The position numbers and the translations under genes were made by a program. From Adiantum capillus-veneris (Eukaryota > Streptophyta > Polypodiopsida > Polypodiales > Pteridaceae), in assembly GCA_014529385.2 (NCBI GenBank), contig CM043971.1:83404340-83468339 (forward strand): a stretch of DNA of 64,000 nucleotides, read 5' to 3'. Position 1 is the first letter of the stretch, and each line of letters starts with the position of its first letter. The notes beneath the pieces are model-generated. The model was not told the origin of the DNA. It saw only the letters and a program-made list of their open reading frames with translations, and made no database searches. Shown here one piece after another: positions 1 to 11,595 of the stretch.

Positions 1-559
1 AATCTTGGAGAATGTCATGTAGATGTATGCAGTCAGGGAGATTTCTCTTTTGTATTAGATGTGGAGTAGCTTTTCTAGACCAATGAGACTTTATTTGAAT
101 TCCTTTTTGAAAGAGAAGCATGCTTGGTGGTATCTACCTAGACAATTGTACAAGCTCAAAACTATGGCTTTTGGAAACTTGTACATGTTTTTTGTGTGTA
201 TTGTTGAGACGGGAGGCGGAGGTGGGGGAGGGGGAGGAGGCGGGGAAGGCGGAGCGGTAGCGTTTGAGGAAGGAGGAGGTGGAGATGGAGGAGCTGAAGT
301 GGACAGGGCCTCCTCAGACAGGTCCTGCTAAAAGGAGTCAAAACGGTTCCCTCTCAGAACCCAATGCTGTTGAGATGTAGAAGGTCAGCCACCAAGGGGA
401 GCAGTGGGGCGAGCCCTCCCCTAGCGGTGGTGCCAAGGAACCTACTTCCAACCATCAACTGTCTCATTTCTGGTCTCAGTCGAGGTACCAGCCTACACAT
501 CCTATGTGTTTGGCTATTGTGCATGCTCAGCCTTCGTAGGCTACATCTGTGCTATGGGT

Positions 560-1200
560 TGAGGTCTCTTGCCAGGACAGGCCTTTGCCAAATGGCCCAT
601 CTGTCTGCAAATGAAATATTGATACATGAGGCTGAGTACACCACACTCTGGCAAAACCAACCCCCACTCACCCTAGGGAGTAGGATGACCTTTGGGAGAG
701 TGTGGGTGTTCCAAACTAGAACACGTATTGTAGGTATGCCGGCTACCTTGGCAGTTATAGAGGCAGTGGTGCGACGTGTCTCCAGGACAGTCCTAACCTC
801 GACAAAAGTGGCAGGTATTCCCTTCTCAAACCGGGAAAGCAGATGGAGATGGGCAGGTCTTCATCCTCTACCAGAACATCTATAGCAGGATCCAAACCAT
901 GCCTCCATTGTCGAAAGTGGGCTCAAACTTCTCTGATGGACAAGGGACTCATTGCGATGACCTTGGATGCCATGTCGGAGGTCTTGAACTCTATTTGATG
1001 GTAGCCATGTTTGAGAAACTGAACATCCAAGATTTTTCCCACCTCAACAAGAAGGCGGGCCTGGAGAAGATTGTGCACCTCTCCTCTAATGGGTTTGGTG
1101 TCAAGAATCTTGCAAATGATGGATGTCGCCTTCAGGTGTGCCACCTCTACTGCTGCAAGGCTTGCTTACTCTGTTTTGGCAAGAGAGAAAGTCAGATGGT
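560..1200 (-). pseudogene. LINE ORF1-like remnant (DUF4283-like domain plus CCHC zinc knuckle)
   Basis: Read on the minus strand, 1144 to 923 encodes an open stretch containing KILDTKPIRGEV and LLQARLLVEVGKILDVQF, which resembles the nucleic-acid-binding DUF4283-type domain of plant LINE ORF1 proteins. The reading continues, after frame changes, with ICFPGLRREYLPLLS near 860-800 and a zinc knuckle (ICRQMGHLAKACP) at 571-618. The order domain-then-knuckle is that of L1-type ORF1, whose product binds the element RNA. Several stops and frameshifts make it a pseudogene. No RT follows on this strand inside the window; the rest would lie beyond the left edge. The assignment rests on motif reading only. 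Confidence 0.6.
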
Positions 1201-1380
1201 GGACTCTGCGGGGTTGTGCGAGGGGGCTTCCTGAGAGTCCCTCTAAGGTGGAGCATGAGCCTCCATCATTGTCTGCTACCATGAAGAAAGGTAAAAATGT
1301 CGATGATGAGTGGTGGCCCTCTGCTAGCCGATCGACCCGAGCGCAACAAAATTGCTGACGAATTCATCCAAGCCAAACCA

Positions 1381-1382
<2 letters not shown>

Positions 1383-1414
<32 letters not shown>
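1383..1414. repeat. Poly-G homopolymer, 32 G
   Basis: An uninterrupted run of 32 G on the plus strand inside a G-rich tract (about 1380-1700). It would form strong G-quadruplexes. The overlapping proline- or glycine-rich reading frames are by-products of this composition. Confidence 0.95.
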
Positions 1415-1415
<1 letters not shown>

Positions 1416-1770
1416 GCGATGCAGGAAAAACAAGAGTGCAGGCCTAGGGTGGGCGGGCGGCTGAGGCATTGCGGGAGGGGGGCTGAGGTGCAGTGGGCTG
1501 AGATGGATATGTTGCCCGCTGTGGGGCTGATGCGCGTTGGTGCTAATTGTAGACAGTGGGCGGGTAGGACAGGGCAGGCAGCACGAGGGAGATGACGGGA
1601 TGCACGCTGGCACAATCCAAGCAGAGTAGGGCACGGCAGGGCAGACAATGCGAGGGAGGTAGGGAGGGGGGGTCTAGAGCGTGGGTAGAGGAGAAGGGCG
1701 AGGGCAGCAGCAAACCTCCAAAACTTGATCACATCAAGAGTTTAAATTTTGGACCCTTTAAGAGTGCTAC

Positions 1771-1990
1771 CTCTAAAAAAACTTGGGCGGATGATAGAAT
1801 TTTCACAAATAATATCAAAATTTGTTTGAGTTTGTACATCTTGATTCCTTGTTTCATCATCTTTCTATTGAAATATCATGCACCATAGATCTTAGAGATC
1901 TAACTCGTGTCACTATACTACTTAGCATATGTTGTTCTAATTAGCACTATCTGAGACAACTTAAAACATATCACGCTAACATGATTTCAC
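1771..1990 (+). repeat. Truncated copy of the MITE family seen at 38.7 kb
   Basis: The stretch from ACAAATAATATCAAAATTTG through the right-hand end is clearly similar to 38758-38973, including the tract CTTGTTTCA and the repeated TTAGCA motifs. The left terminal inverted repeat present at 38696 is missing here and the right one is degenerate, so this is a 5'-truncated or eroded copy. Confidence 0.7.
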
Positions 1991-2104
1991 CCTTCAAGAC
2001 CCGTGTGCCAAAGCGATCCTGGCTTGACAAGGAATATTGGAAGAAACAAAAGAAAAAGCCACATGAAAACCTTGACAAATACAAGCATTTTAAAGAGAAA
2101 GTGA

Positions 2105-2385
2105 AGGCACGATGGAGTCGGGAGTTTGTACCACTCAGGGGGGTTACTAGAACAAAAAGATGCATATCACGTGGGTGCGACATTGGGGATTATTTTATTC
2201 TATATATTTTCACATTTTTACAAATAGAAGGGTCTTGTAAAAATGTCCTTGAAAAAAAATTACAGATTGAATAGGAAAAGGGCCCTCTTATTGATGAGAA
2301 ATTTACAGATAAGGGGTTTTATAAATAATGCTTGAACACACACGATATATAAATTTTAAGTATAGTGACCCCCCTGAGTTATACC
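2105..2385 (+). repeat. Dispersed repeat, copy A
   Basis: Similar over about 270 bp to 3900-4190. Shared landmarks in order are a GGGG-TCACTA-like start, TTTTATTCTA, CACATTTT, AGAAGGGT, GATTGAATAG, GGGGTTTTATAAATA and TATAGTGAC. No coding potential or terminal inverted repeats were recognised. A weaker third copy may lie at 45300-45460. Confidence 0.65.
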
Positions 2386-3039
2386 ACTTGGGCAGTGTTG
2401 GATGGGTGAGCTTTGAGGGGGTGATTTTGTAAGTACGATTGCATTTAATATTTTTAAGTAATCATCACTTGATTTTTGTGTTACATCTTAATTCTTTTAA
2501 ACAGTGAGTGATGACAAAATCACAAAACTATCCCATTTGAGCACATTTATGGTGTAATCCACGGTCTTGCTGAGCTCATGGAGATTTCAAAATCTCAACC
2601 CGGTCTAGTAAAACATATAAACTTTGATTACTAATTTCATTTGTGTTAAACTATGTGTTTGTATATAGTTTTGTTAACTAAACTTCTTTAATTTCCTTTT
2701 TTTGTCTCGCAAAATATGACTTGAGGCCCCTTGGACTGTGAGGAAACCTTTTCACTAGAGTCACTATAAAACTTTCTCAAAGTTTATTGCGGCCATTTAC
2801 TACATTTTGTACTGAGAGAGTTCAAAATGGGGTGGTCAAAGAGGAGAGAGGGGCTGAGAAGGATTTTTTTTGTAAGTTAACCATTACCATGTATATTTTT
2901 TTGTAAGTTAACCATTACCATGTATATTATCACATATTACCGCTCTTATTATCGTGCTTGTAACTACTATTATTACCTCTATCATTACCGCACAATGCTT
3001 TGGAGTTAAAATACTCAAATTTGGGTATGTATTTCTATT
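2386..3039. other. No gene recognised
   Basis: AT-rich sequence. A 34-36 bp stretch containing TTTTTTTGTAAGTTAACC is tandemly duplicated near 2862-2928. Nothing else could be supported. Confidence 0.5.
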
Positions 3040-3273
3040 TTACAAAAATAAATAGAGCCACAGTAAATGATGGATGTTTAGATAGATAACCTTTTGCAAG
3101 GCATCCAGCCACTTTGTTTTACTAGTGATGGTCCGCAAGTAGGACAAGCATTGTGGCCCAATGTGGACAACCCTGCACTCACATAATTTGAGAAAATCTC
3201 TACACTTCAAATAATAAAGAACATTGAGAGGAATGAGGTGGACAAATCTCCTCCTTGGTGTTAGCTGGACCAA
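3040..3273 (-). pseudogene. CACTA transposase (Tnp2) fragment, isolated copy
   Basis: Minus-strand reading CRVVHIGPQCLSYLRTITSK and the following residues match, in DNA and protein, the segment at 5990-5860, which is part of a longer Tnp2 remnant. The shared nucleotide landmarks are CAAGGCATC, GTAGGA, TGGCCCAATGTGGACAACC and CTTCAAATAATAAA-like. It is a short piece of the middle of a CACTA (En/Spm) transposase with no other domain attached, and cannot be functional. Confidence 0.55.
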
Positions 3274-3736
3274 TCTCCTGTGTGTAACTAAGGAATGTTC
3301 TTTTAGTTAACCTTGAGCTAGACGTGTTTTTGTTCCTAGTTGGAGCAATGTCATCATCAGTTAGAGTGCTGACACATCCTTGTGCGCACTCTCATCTTCT
3401 ACTCCATTCAATGTCCATTTGAGACCTCAACAAATTGATCTTTTTGGGCCCTCTTGGAATGAACAAAGTCAAATCATTTTTCACACAATAGAAGAGGTTT
3501 GCACTCTTTTCCCAAACTCCGCACACACTTTACCCAAGCGAGTACATCCTCACTATTCTGAGAGGATTTATACACTGGGGGGTGGAAAGCTCTCTTGCTA
3601 TGAAGAGATACTAAGAAAGAGGCACAATAAAGGAGCTCTTTTTCAAAGCACTCTTGCACTACGAAAAACACAAAATGCTGGCTCCACTTGCAACCATAAC
3701 TCTTCAAACAACAACATAATAAAATGTATGAAGGTG

Positions 3737-3738
<2 letters not shown>

Positions 3739-3829
<91 letters not shown>
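3739..3829. repeat. Compound microsatellite (TG)20(AG)25
   Basis: Pure TG repeats run directly into pure AG repeats. The overlapping reading frame encoding VCVC and RERE is a composition artefact. Confidence 0.97.
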
Positions 3830-3833
<4 letters not shown>

Positions 3834-3899
3834 ATACCCTCAATATTACCTCTAGCATTAGCCCATAATACTTGGCCTCATCACTATCTATGTCAAAGC

Positions 3900-4190
3900 T
3901 ACCCATGATGGTACAATCCATGATGGTTCAATGCTTGTCCTCAAGGGGGGTCACTACAATAAAAAATGCCTATGATGTGGATTCAATAGTAGGGACTATT
4001 TTATTCTACATTTTTTCACATTTTCACATACAGAAGGGTGTTGGAAATATGATCTTGAAAAACAACTTACTGATTGAATAGACAAAGGTAACCTTTTATT
4101 GTTAAAAAGGTCACAACTACGGGGTTTTATAAATAGTCCTTGAATGCACGTGATGTATAGGTTTTAGATATAGTGACTCCCCGAGCTCAT
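3900..4190 (+). repeat. Dispersed repeat, copy B
   Basis: Second member of the repeat family described at 2105-2385, same orientation, about 1.8 kb away. Both end shortly after a TATAGTGAC motif followed by a C-rich stretch. Confidence 0.65.
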
Positions 4191-4309
4191 GAATATGGCA
4201 TGTACAAAAGTGTCGACCCTTTGACCACATAGCGTTAAAGTAAAGACACTATATAATAGAAAAAAGTATACAATCAGTTACAAAGATAAAATCAAGTAAA
4301 AACTATGAT

Positions 4310-6285
4310 ATGGTTTAGGTGTATGAGTACTCTACCTTTGGCATGCAATCTCTTGCATACTCCCATTCCTTGTGGGTGATGTCCTCTCTAGGTGCCTTTG
4401 CTTCATTCATTCTCTTATGGATCCACTCAAAATTAATGAGTTTTGGAGAACATGCAAGGTGTTGAGGAACTAGGGGTGGCCTTGTACCTCCATGGTCTTG
4501 CTTCCATGCTTTCCTTTATTAAAAATGTGTTGCCTTGTACACAAGTCCATCCACTTGGTCATAATCTTCGTATTGAGGATGCAAAAATTATTGACCACTT
4601 GGCATAGATCCATGTCCATGTTTTTTTTTTTTTCTTTCCACTTGGCAAGTGTGAAGTCATTCTTACACCCTCCTCATCTGACCACATCCAAGGCATAGAG
4701 GGATCAATAGAAACCAAATAATATGAGATATATACAAATGCCTCTTGCACAATCCATCCTTCTACCATGTATGCCTTTGGACCTAGCCTGCGGTCCAAAG
4801 GCGTTCCAAAGGCATAGAGGGATCATAGAAACCAAATAATATGAGATATATAAAAATACTCTTGCACAATCCATCTTTCTACCATGTATTCCTTTGGACC
4901 TAGCCTGCGGTCACTCAAGAAAGAACATCCATCGTGAATGGACTAGTCCACATATAGCTATCTCCTCAACCACATGAAATAGGAGGTGGACTTGACTAGC
5001 AAGTACGGATCAAGGGAATACACCCTCAATGGCACACATTGTTTCCACAACAAGCATGCATGTCATCTATTTCTATTTCTTTGGAGCTTACAAATCTACA
5101 AGATAACACAAAAGAGTACACTAAGTACATGTTTAGGATTTACTGTATATTGAATAGAGATATGATTCACCTTAGTAACTCACAAAGTTAGAAAATAACT
5201 TCCCTCACTTTCTTGTCCCGGCATGCCCACATACTCACGAGCAAAATGAACTACAATGTGAAAAGATTAAGACAAATTTTTTTTTTCATACACAAATTTC
5301 AAGACATAGACTAAATGAGGGACAACATGAACATTGAAGTATTACATGTATATCTTGTTCCAATCATGTGACTTCAGTCCATACAATTGAATGCTTCCAT
5401 CTTTCTTTGCCTTTGGGAATCTTGCTGGTGTATGAATAGAGGCAATGGAACCCTCCACTAAATCAAGCTTGTCTCTGGTTAGAATTTATAGGGATTTAGG
5501 AAGAATGATCTTTCCATTGGGTCCTCAACTTGGAGTGACTGATTCAAGGTCCTCAAATCCTCCCTCACCCCCAATGCATCCCTTTTTCCCTATAATGTGG
5601 TCCTAAAATGTGTGAGAAACATTTTTGAAGCATGGGATCCAAGAGGTGTTGAATTTTTAAGTCCTTCCACTATAGAATATTTAAAAATATGTAGTACCTT
5701 GTCATACCTTTTTGTGGAGTAGATGAAGGTGGATCGCTATTGTATTTCTCTTCCAATTTCTTGCCCAATCTCCCATTGTACACTTTAGGGGGTCTTCTTA
5801 TTTGTAGGAACCTTGTATTTTCTATGACTTCATGAGGTAGGAGATTATTATTGTTTGGACATATTACCTTGCACAAGGCATCTTGCCGCCTTGTCACCAA
5901 TAATGGTTTGTAAGTAGGATAAACATTTTGGCCCAATGTGGACAACCTTGCATTCATATTGTTAGAGAAAAGCTCTACTCCTCAAATAATAAAACAAAGA
6001 GTAATGAACACAATATACCAAAAATCTCTTTGAGGCCAAGATAGTCATGCATAGTCTACATAAGGATACCCCTCACAATGTCCTCTCTTATCTCCTTTGG
6101 AAGTGATACATCCACAACATAAATGTCCTTCCATGATTCCTCCAACTCCTCAATGAGAGGCTTGAGGTAGACATCAGTGTTTACTAATTTTTACTTCTTT
6201 GGCACAAGCAAAGAAAGAAGTATATTTCTCTTCTTAATTGTCTCCCATAGTGAAATATTGTATTTGATGATCACCACTTTTAGTG
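4310..6285 (-). pseudogene. CACTA (En/Spm) transposase Tnp2, decayed
   Basis: Tnp2 is the transposase that cuts and pastes CACTA elements in the nucleus. On the minus strand the readable order follows the family: ISLWETIKKRNILLSLLVP and NTDVYLKPLIEELEESW at 6285-6110, then NARLSTLGQN and following to 5670, LQIQHLLDPM-like text near 5660, GLKSHDWNK near 5393-5365 (the DUF4218 entry), HVVEEIAICGLVHSRWMFFLE near 4985-4920, then IDPSMP and a short C-terminal part to about 4310. It is colinear with the copy at 20.6-22.9 kb. The N-terminal third is missing at the right, where a GATA/GA microsatellite and a LINE begin. Multiple stops and an internal tandem duplication make it dead. Confidence 0.75.
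4691..4912. repeat. Tandem duplication, about 118 bp x 2, inside the Tnp2 remnant
   Basis: Copy 1 starts at 4691 and copy 2 at 4810, both beginning AGGCATAGAGGGATCA and ending GACCTAGCCTGCGGTC, with few differences. It duplicates the transposase segment encoding YMVEGWIVQE and SIDPSMP, so it arose after or during decay of that gene. Confidence 0.9.
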
Positions 6286-6422
6286 GGAATTTTTGGCTCT
6301 TCTAGTGTAGTGCTACAGAGAGCAGAAGAAGAGTCACAAAGTTGTGTATGTACACACATACACACACCCACACCCAAATATTTGGAAGAGAAAGAACTCA
6401 ACCTGGAGCACTACAAAGAGCT

Positions 6423-6474
<52 letters not shown>
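6423..6474. repeat. (GATA)n-(GA)n microsatellite at LINE 5' side
   Basis: GATA units pass into about 20 GA units. A LINE reading begins just to the right, and another GA tract sits at the LINE 3' end. Confidence 0.95.
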
Positions 6475-6477
<3 letters not shown>

Positions 6478-6658
6478 TGTGATTACTACTGCTCGACGTG
6501 TGTGTTCCTTACGATTGGCTCTGCTCACGAGCTGTTGTACATACAAGTTTTTTTTCTTTTTTAAGGTATGGTGTAACCTGTTGCTTTCAATTAGACCCTC
6601 AAGCTACTGCTTCGCACGTAGTTTTAGGTGATTCCTCTGTATAGTTCATTCCGAGTTG

Positions 6659-7770
6659 ATGGGCTCTTTGCTTAAGGATGCCCTCACCCCTGATCCTCAA
6701 ATCACTAGTGAACATTGAGTTACCTTGACTCCCAAGACTGTTTGGCCGTAGCTATCCATCTTTCAAGAGAGAGGATTGGTCCTCTTTTTTACAGGCAAAA
6801 TCCCCACTATACAAGATATTGCAAGGAATCTTGATGGGGGTTTTCAGCATCCAGCAGTTGTGATAAGATTTTTTACTCAGGTGCAAGGTTATTCGAGTTG
6901 CTGTTCTTTAAGCCAGAGGATAAAAATACTTTGCTTTCGACTTCGACTATCATTCTCTGTGTTCAAGCTGTTCATATTATTCCTTGGCAGCCAATTAAGC
7001 TTATTAAGGAGGAGCTTGATCTCACAAAGTGTCCGGTATGGGTTGAGCTCATTGATCTGCCATCCTTTTTACGGCCATGCATTGGTGAATTGGGGACATC
7101 TTTAGGGAAAGTTCTTTTTTTACCTTCTTTACACTGTCCCAATAGAAATTGAGTTTGTGTGCTTTGGCAAACAGATAAAAAGTTACCTTCCACTATGGAA
7201 TTTGACTTGATGCACGTTGGAAAGCTGGTGATTTCACTTAAGTGAGGTACTCTTGCGGGGCCTTGTTTTCATTGTGGCAATGTGGGGAATTTCTCTAAAA
7301 ATTGTCCTAATAATGTGCCCAACTCCCTAGTACTTATTCCGTCCTATCCTGGTAGTAAGACTTTGGTGCCCAAGGAGCAGATCTTTGGTAAGGTTGTTGC
7401 TCATGTGGATAAACCTACACCTACTTCTGCTCAGCCCACGATGACTACCTCCAGCTCTCCTGTTTATGCCAAGGTTCCTGGACCACCTAAGAATGCTACA
7501 GGTAAATCTCGAGGCTTATCCAAACCTCTCTCTGATAAAGACAAAAAAAATTCACTTGCAAATGTGACTCTTGTTTCTTTTAATAAAGGGAAAAGAGTTG
7601 CGGATGATGATGGATGCACTCCACCCAAAAAAACTTTTAAGCCTAAGGGTCCCTTTTCTGGCTATACTACACCAAATTACTACGAGATACTCATGGAGGA
7701 TTTGCCCTTACCTAGTAATCTTGATGATATAGATAGGATTATTGAGAAACATGCTTCCGCTAAGGAATAG
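6659..7770 (+). pseudogene. LINE ORF1 (nucleic-acid-binding protein)
   Basis: The first in-frame methionine region reads MGSLLKDALTPDPQ at 6659. After stops it continues with GKIPTIQDIARNLDGGFQ, then in another frame with LLFFKPEDKNTLLS, WQPIKLIKEELDL and PVWVELIDLPS, which is DUF4283-like. A knuckle CFHCGNVGNFSKNC lies at 7264-7305; the expected histidine of CX2CX4HX4C is asparagine. A long hydrophilic tail follows to the stop at 7768-7770. ORF2 begins 95 bases later. The product would coat LINE RNA. At least one frameshift near 6890 and two early stops break it. Confidence 0.7.
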
Positions 7771-7865
7771 ACCTCCTCACTCCCTATGCAGGATGGTGTT
7801 CATCTTGAGGTTAACATGCATGATGCTGTTTGTGAGGGGGACACGCAAGTTGTTAAGTCCTCAAT

Positions 7866-8650
7866 ATGAAGTTTGCCTCTTTTAATGTAAGGGGTTTGAA
7901 CAACCCCACACGTCTATATACCTTTAACAGATGGTTGGTGTCTCAGAATCTTGATGTATGCTTTGCTCAAGAGCACACGATGCATCATAGAGAATCTAAA
8001 ACTTTGTTTTATAGAGGTTCCTGTTGTTTTTATGGGGGTAAACCCAATGCTTATTCTGGGGTGCTCACCTTGATTAAGGCCTCTCTCAATCCCCAATGAC
8101 TTGTTGACCACCCCTCAGGCAGAGGATCTCTTTTTCTTATTGATTCTCCTTGGGGTCCTCTTACTCTCCTTAATGTATATGTTGATAATGGTTCTAGGTT
8201 GAGAAGCATGATGTGGGATTGGGCTTCTGCTTTGCCCTTGTCGCAAGGGCTCATTGGAGGAGACTTCAATATGGTCTGTAATGGTTCTGCCACTACTTCT
8301 TGTGCTTCGGTTACTTCTTTGTTTGAAAAGGAGTTTTGGGATCGATTTGTTGTCTCAGCTGGTCTTGTTGATGCTTGGCAGTCTATTGCCACCCTACCTA
8401 GCATGGGTTCATGTTTCATTTTTTATTCCACTTATTGTCTTGGCCTCGTCATGATAGGTTTTATTTTGTTCAGTCTCAATGGTTGCTTCATGCTACTACA
8501 ATGCAAGTGGATATGCAAATTGCTTTATCTGATCAGTTTTTGTTGTTATTAACCTTGTCTGATGCTGATATCGGTATGGACGATATTGGATATGTCAAGC
8601 CCTTGATGATTAATAATACCTTGCTTCATCATCCTGACTTTGAATCTTAG
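7866..8650 (+). pseudogene. LINE ORF2, endonuclease domain
   Basis: ORF2 starts MKFASFNVRGLNNPTRL, the usual beginning of a plant L1 endonuclease of the exonuclease-endonuclease-phosphatase fold. QEHTM gives the expected catalytic glutamate region, and GGDFNMV at about 8256-8276 the DxN motif. After a stop at 8096-8098 and a frame change near 8400, the text resumes as RFYFVQSQWLLHA and ALSDQFLLLLTL. In active enzymes the last motif is SDH; here it is SDQ at about 8527-8535, so the catalytic histidine is lost. The domain nicks target DNA to start reverse transcription; this copy cannot be active. Confidence 0.8.
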
Positions 8651-9016
8651 GTGGTTGCTTTAGTTAATCCCATCAAGGCTGATCATGCCCTTGCTCCCGC
8701 TGGTGCTTGGATCACTTGTGTATTGGCATGCAACAATGTATGAAATCTGTGGGCATGGCTATAGCTAATCAGGGCAGGCAGGAAGTTAAAGCAACATGTA
8801 AAACCATTGAGACTCTTTTGCATCGGGATGTATAATGCTTGACGGATCAGAATTTGGTTTGTTTGGCTGATGCAAGGGATGTATTGTCCACTTTTGATGT
8901 GAAACTGGCTAAAAGAGCCAGTTTTATGTAGACAAAAGGAACTGCAGGATACTCAGGGGACCTCGAAAGCCTTTTATGCCAGGCTCAGACAAAACAATGC
9001 AAGAGAATGTATATCC

Positions 9017-10320
9017 TTGCTTCGTAAGGAAACTCGGGAGCTCATTGATACCCTAGAAGGCATTATGCAGGAGTGTGTTCACTACTATGAACATATGTTG
9101 AATCAGCCTGCAGATACCTCCAAGGAAAAATACAAAGCTATAGATCTCATGCTATATACTGTGGATGTATGTGTGGATCCTTTCACTGTTGCAAGACTTG
9201 ACCAATTATTTGATGAGCGTGAATTGCGATGGGCTCTATTGAAGTTACCTAATGATAAGACTCCTAGTATATGTGGGCTTTCAAAGGAGTTTGTGTTGGC
9301 TAACTGGGAGCAACTCAAAGATTTGGTGGTTGAGTTGGTTAATAGTATTTGGATGGATCGGGACATGCATCCGAGCCTCAAGCAGGGAATTATTAAGCTT
9401 GTACCTAAACAGATGTTCCTCTCTTCCTTGAATCACTGAAGACCAATACCAATGATGGGCACCCTTTATAAAATACTTGCAAAGGCTAGTTCTTTGAGAC
9501 TCACTCATGTTCTTAGCAAGAATATACATAGGGCACAATCAGGCTTCATAGCAGGAAGATCTATTTACGATAACATTATTACAAAGATGCTTGTCATGGA
9601 GGTAGCTAGAAAAAAAAAAACAAAAGCTTGTTTTACTTCAGTTGGATTTTGCGAAGGCTTTTGACTCCGTGCAGTGGGACTTTATTGTGCTGGTTATGCT
9701 GAAGCTTGGATTTGGCCCTCGAATGGCATCTTGCATAATCTTATTAGGAAATGGAGAAATTTCGAGGGTCATTATCAATGGTAACCTGATTGCTCCCGTC
9801 AATATATGCAGATATGTGAGGCAGGGTTGTCCACTTAGTCCTCTTCTTTTTGCCATTGCCACACATCCCCTATTTTGCTTTTTGGAATTGCAAGCCAAAT
9901 TGGGTAAATTGCATGGTGTGACTATTGCCCAACATCATTTGGTTGCTCTTGGGTTTGCTGATGACACTTCTGTCTTTCTCCGAGCAGATAATGTAAATAC
10001 TAGTAAATTTATGTCATATGTTTTCGTCTTTGCTTTAGCAGCTGGTTTGTCCCTTAACTTGGATAAGTCTCAGCTTATAAATATTTTAGCTGATAGCTTT
10101 GACAGATTGATTTGGAGTGGTAAAAGAGTTCCTTGGGGGGTTGTCTGTAGACATCTTTGTTAACCTTTGGGGGTTGATATATCTCGCAAACAGCTTACTG
10201 AATGGGTTCTCACTCGAGTCTTTGGCAAGATTGCCTCTTGGCACTCTGATTGAATGGCCCTTGCTTGTAAGGTTAAAGATACTGAAATCGATTTTGCATC
10301 CCTAAATCATGTACTATCTT
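9017..10320 (+). pseudogene. LINE ORF2, reverse transcriptase domain
   Basis: The open stretch from 9017 has the pre-RT segment ELRWALLKLPNDKTPSICGL, then GIIKLVPKQ, RPIPMMGTLYKILAK, AQSGFIAGRSIYDNI, LDFAKAFDSVQWDF, RQGCPLSPLLFAI, and the catalytic GFADD at about 9951-9965, followed by GLSLNLDKSQ. These are RT motifs 0 to 6 in order for non-LTR enzymes. The FADD aspartates are intact. Stops at about 9437 and 9662 and frame changes between the blocks (9440, 9640, 10160) break the gene. Confidence 0.88.
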
Positions 10321-10465
10321 CCCCTTTTGTCTTGGTCTCATGCAGCACTCAAGCCGTTTCATTCTACTATTTTGACGTTTTTCTGGGGCTCTTCCCATTT
10401 TGCATGGTTAGCTTGGCAATATAAGCAAATTCCCATGAATCGAGGCTGGTTGGGAGTTTCTTGAT

Positions 10466-11559
10466 TTGTCTAAGCATGTGGAGGCTCGCAGAGCTACTTT
10501 ATTGCAACACATGCTCTACAGAGATCGAATTTGGGCTAATATCATTTGGGACATTCTGGAGACTTCTATTGTTTACTTTCATGGTCATTGTCACCTATTT
10601 GTATGGGACAAACTGTTTACTGCCGCTCTAGTTAAGTCAGGTTGTGATATTGTTGATCTGCTTGTTGCATCTTGGAAAGTTATACTATCTAAACTTGAAT
10701 GGAAAGGTAGGTAGAGGTATACAGGTAAGTCATTGGGCTTGGAAAATATGTTCTGGAGATATGTATTTAAAACTCCCCCTGATCTAATTATTAGCAGCAA
10801 GCCCTCTCCCTTTCTAAAAAGGGGTTAGGGTCAATCCAGCAAGTGTTAGATTTGGAAAGAAATTTTATTGCTTCTGTGATTGCTAGGAGGCAATTTCGGC
10901 TTGGATTTGGACTCAGGATTTCTTGGAATAAGTTGGGGGAGTGTTTGTCGGATCTTCAACTACCATGTAATTTGAATGTAGAGGATAGACTCCACGATTT
11001 CTCATTACTTGCTTCTGAAGCCAATTGGTGGTTATTGTCTACCAAAAAATTATACTTTGCTTTGCCTCCTGATGTTTTTCTACATGTAAGATGCAATCAA
11101 ATTTGGTCCATGACCAATGGGTCTGAATGGTGGACTGCTAAACTCACTAGTATCTGGTCTCTGCAATGCTCGTTTAGGCACAAAGTGCTGAAAAAAAATA
11201 TTACGGATGGAAGCTTCTCTCGTTGTCGCAAACTTGAATCTGCTAAACACCTCTCATGGTCCTACCCTATAGTACATCATTGGTGGAAATGCATGCATGA
11301 TCATTGGAGGAATGCTTGGCAGATCACGCTTACAAAGCTTAATGTTACTTTTGGTGCTTTCTTGCATCATGACCAAGGTATCACTCTATGCGTTTTCCTG
11401 GTGAGAATCTGGAGGTTGTCTTTCATTTGGTTTGCTTGTAATTCTGCAGTTTTTGGCACCTCTACATTTAGTAGCTATTCTCTTCCTTGGTCTCGCCTCT
11501 TCATTAAGATCAAGGAAGATCTTATAGCTATGGATATGTATCATGATTCTGGTGTATAG
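10466..11559 (+). pseudogene. LINE ORF2, C-terminal zf-RVT-like region
   Basis: After the RT, the frame at 10466 and the long frame 10843-11559 encode a tryptophan-rich C-terminal part. The latter includes WNKLGECLSDLQLP, SLQCSFRHKVL, SFSRCRKLESAKHLSWSYP and HHWWKCMHDHW. The arrangement around RCRKLESAKHL is that of the zf-RVT domain found at the end of plant LINE and retro-derived ORF2 proteins, with some cysteines replaced. The stop at 11557-11559 is 35 bases before the GA tract, so this is the natural end of the element. Confidence 0.7.
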
Positions 11560-11592
11560 TTGGTTTTATTTGTTCTTTGTTGTAATATAACA

Positions 11593-11595
<3 letters not shown>

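Noticed and set aside
59-331. Glycine-rich 90-residue plus-strand frame
   Set aside because: Produced by a G-rich (GGAGGC)n stretch; the glycines follow nucleotide composition and no domain or context supports a gene.
1266-1732. Two proline-rich minus-strand frames
   Set aside because: They are the complement of the poly-G run and the surrounding G-rich DNA.
3380-3868. 162-residue frame ending in VCVC/RERE
   Set aside because: More than a third is translated microsatellite and the rest has no recognisable domain.
8051-8419. 122-residue minus-strand frame
   Set aside because: Complement of the LINE endonuclease, which has clear motifs on the plus strand.
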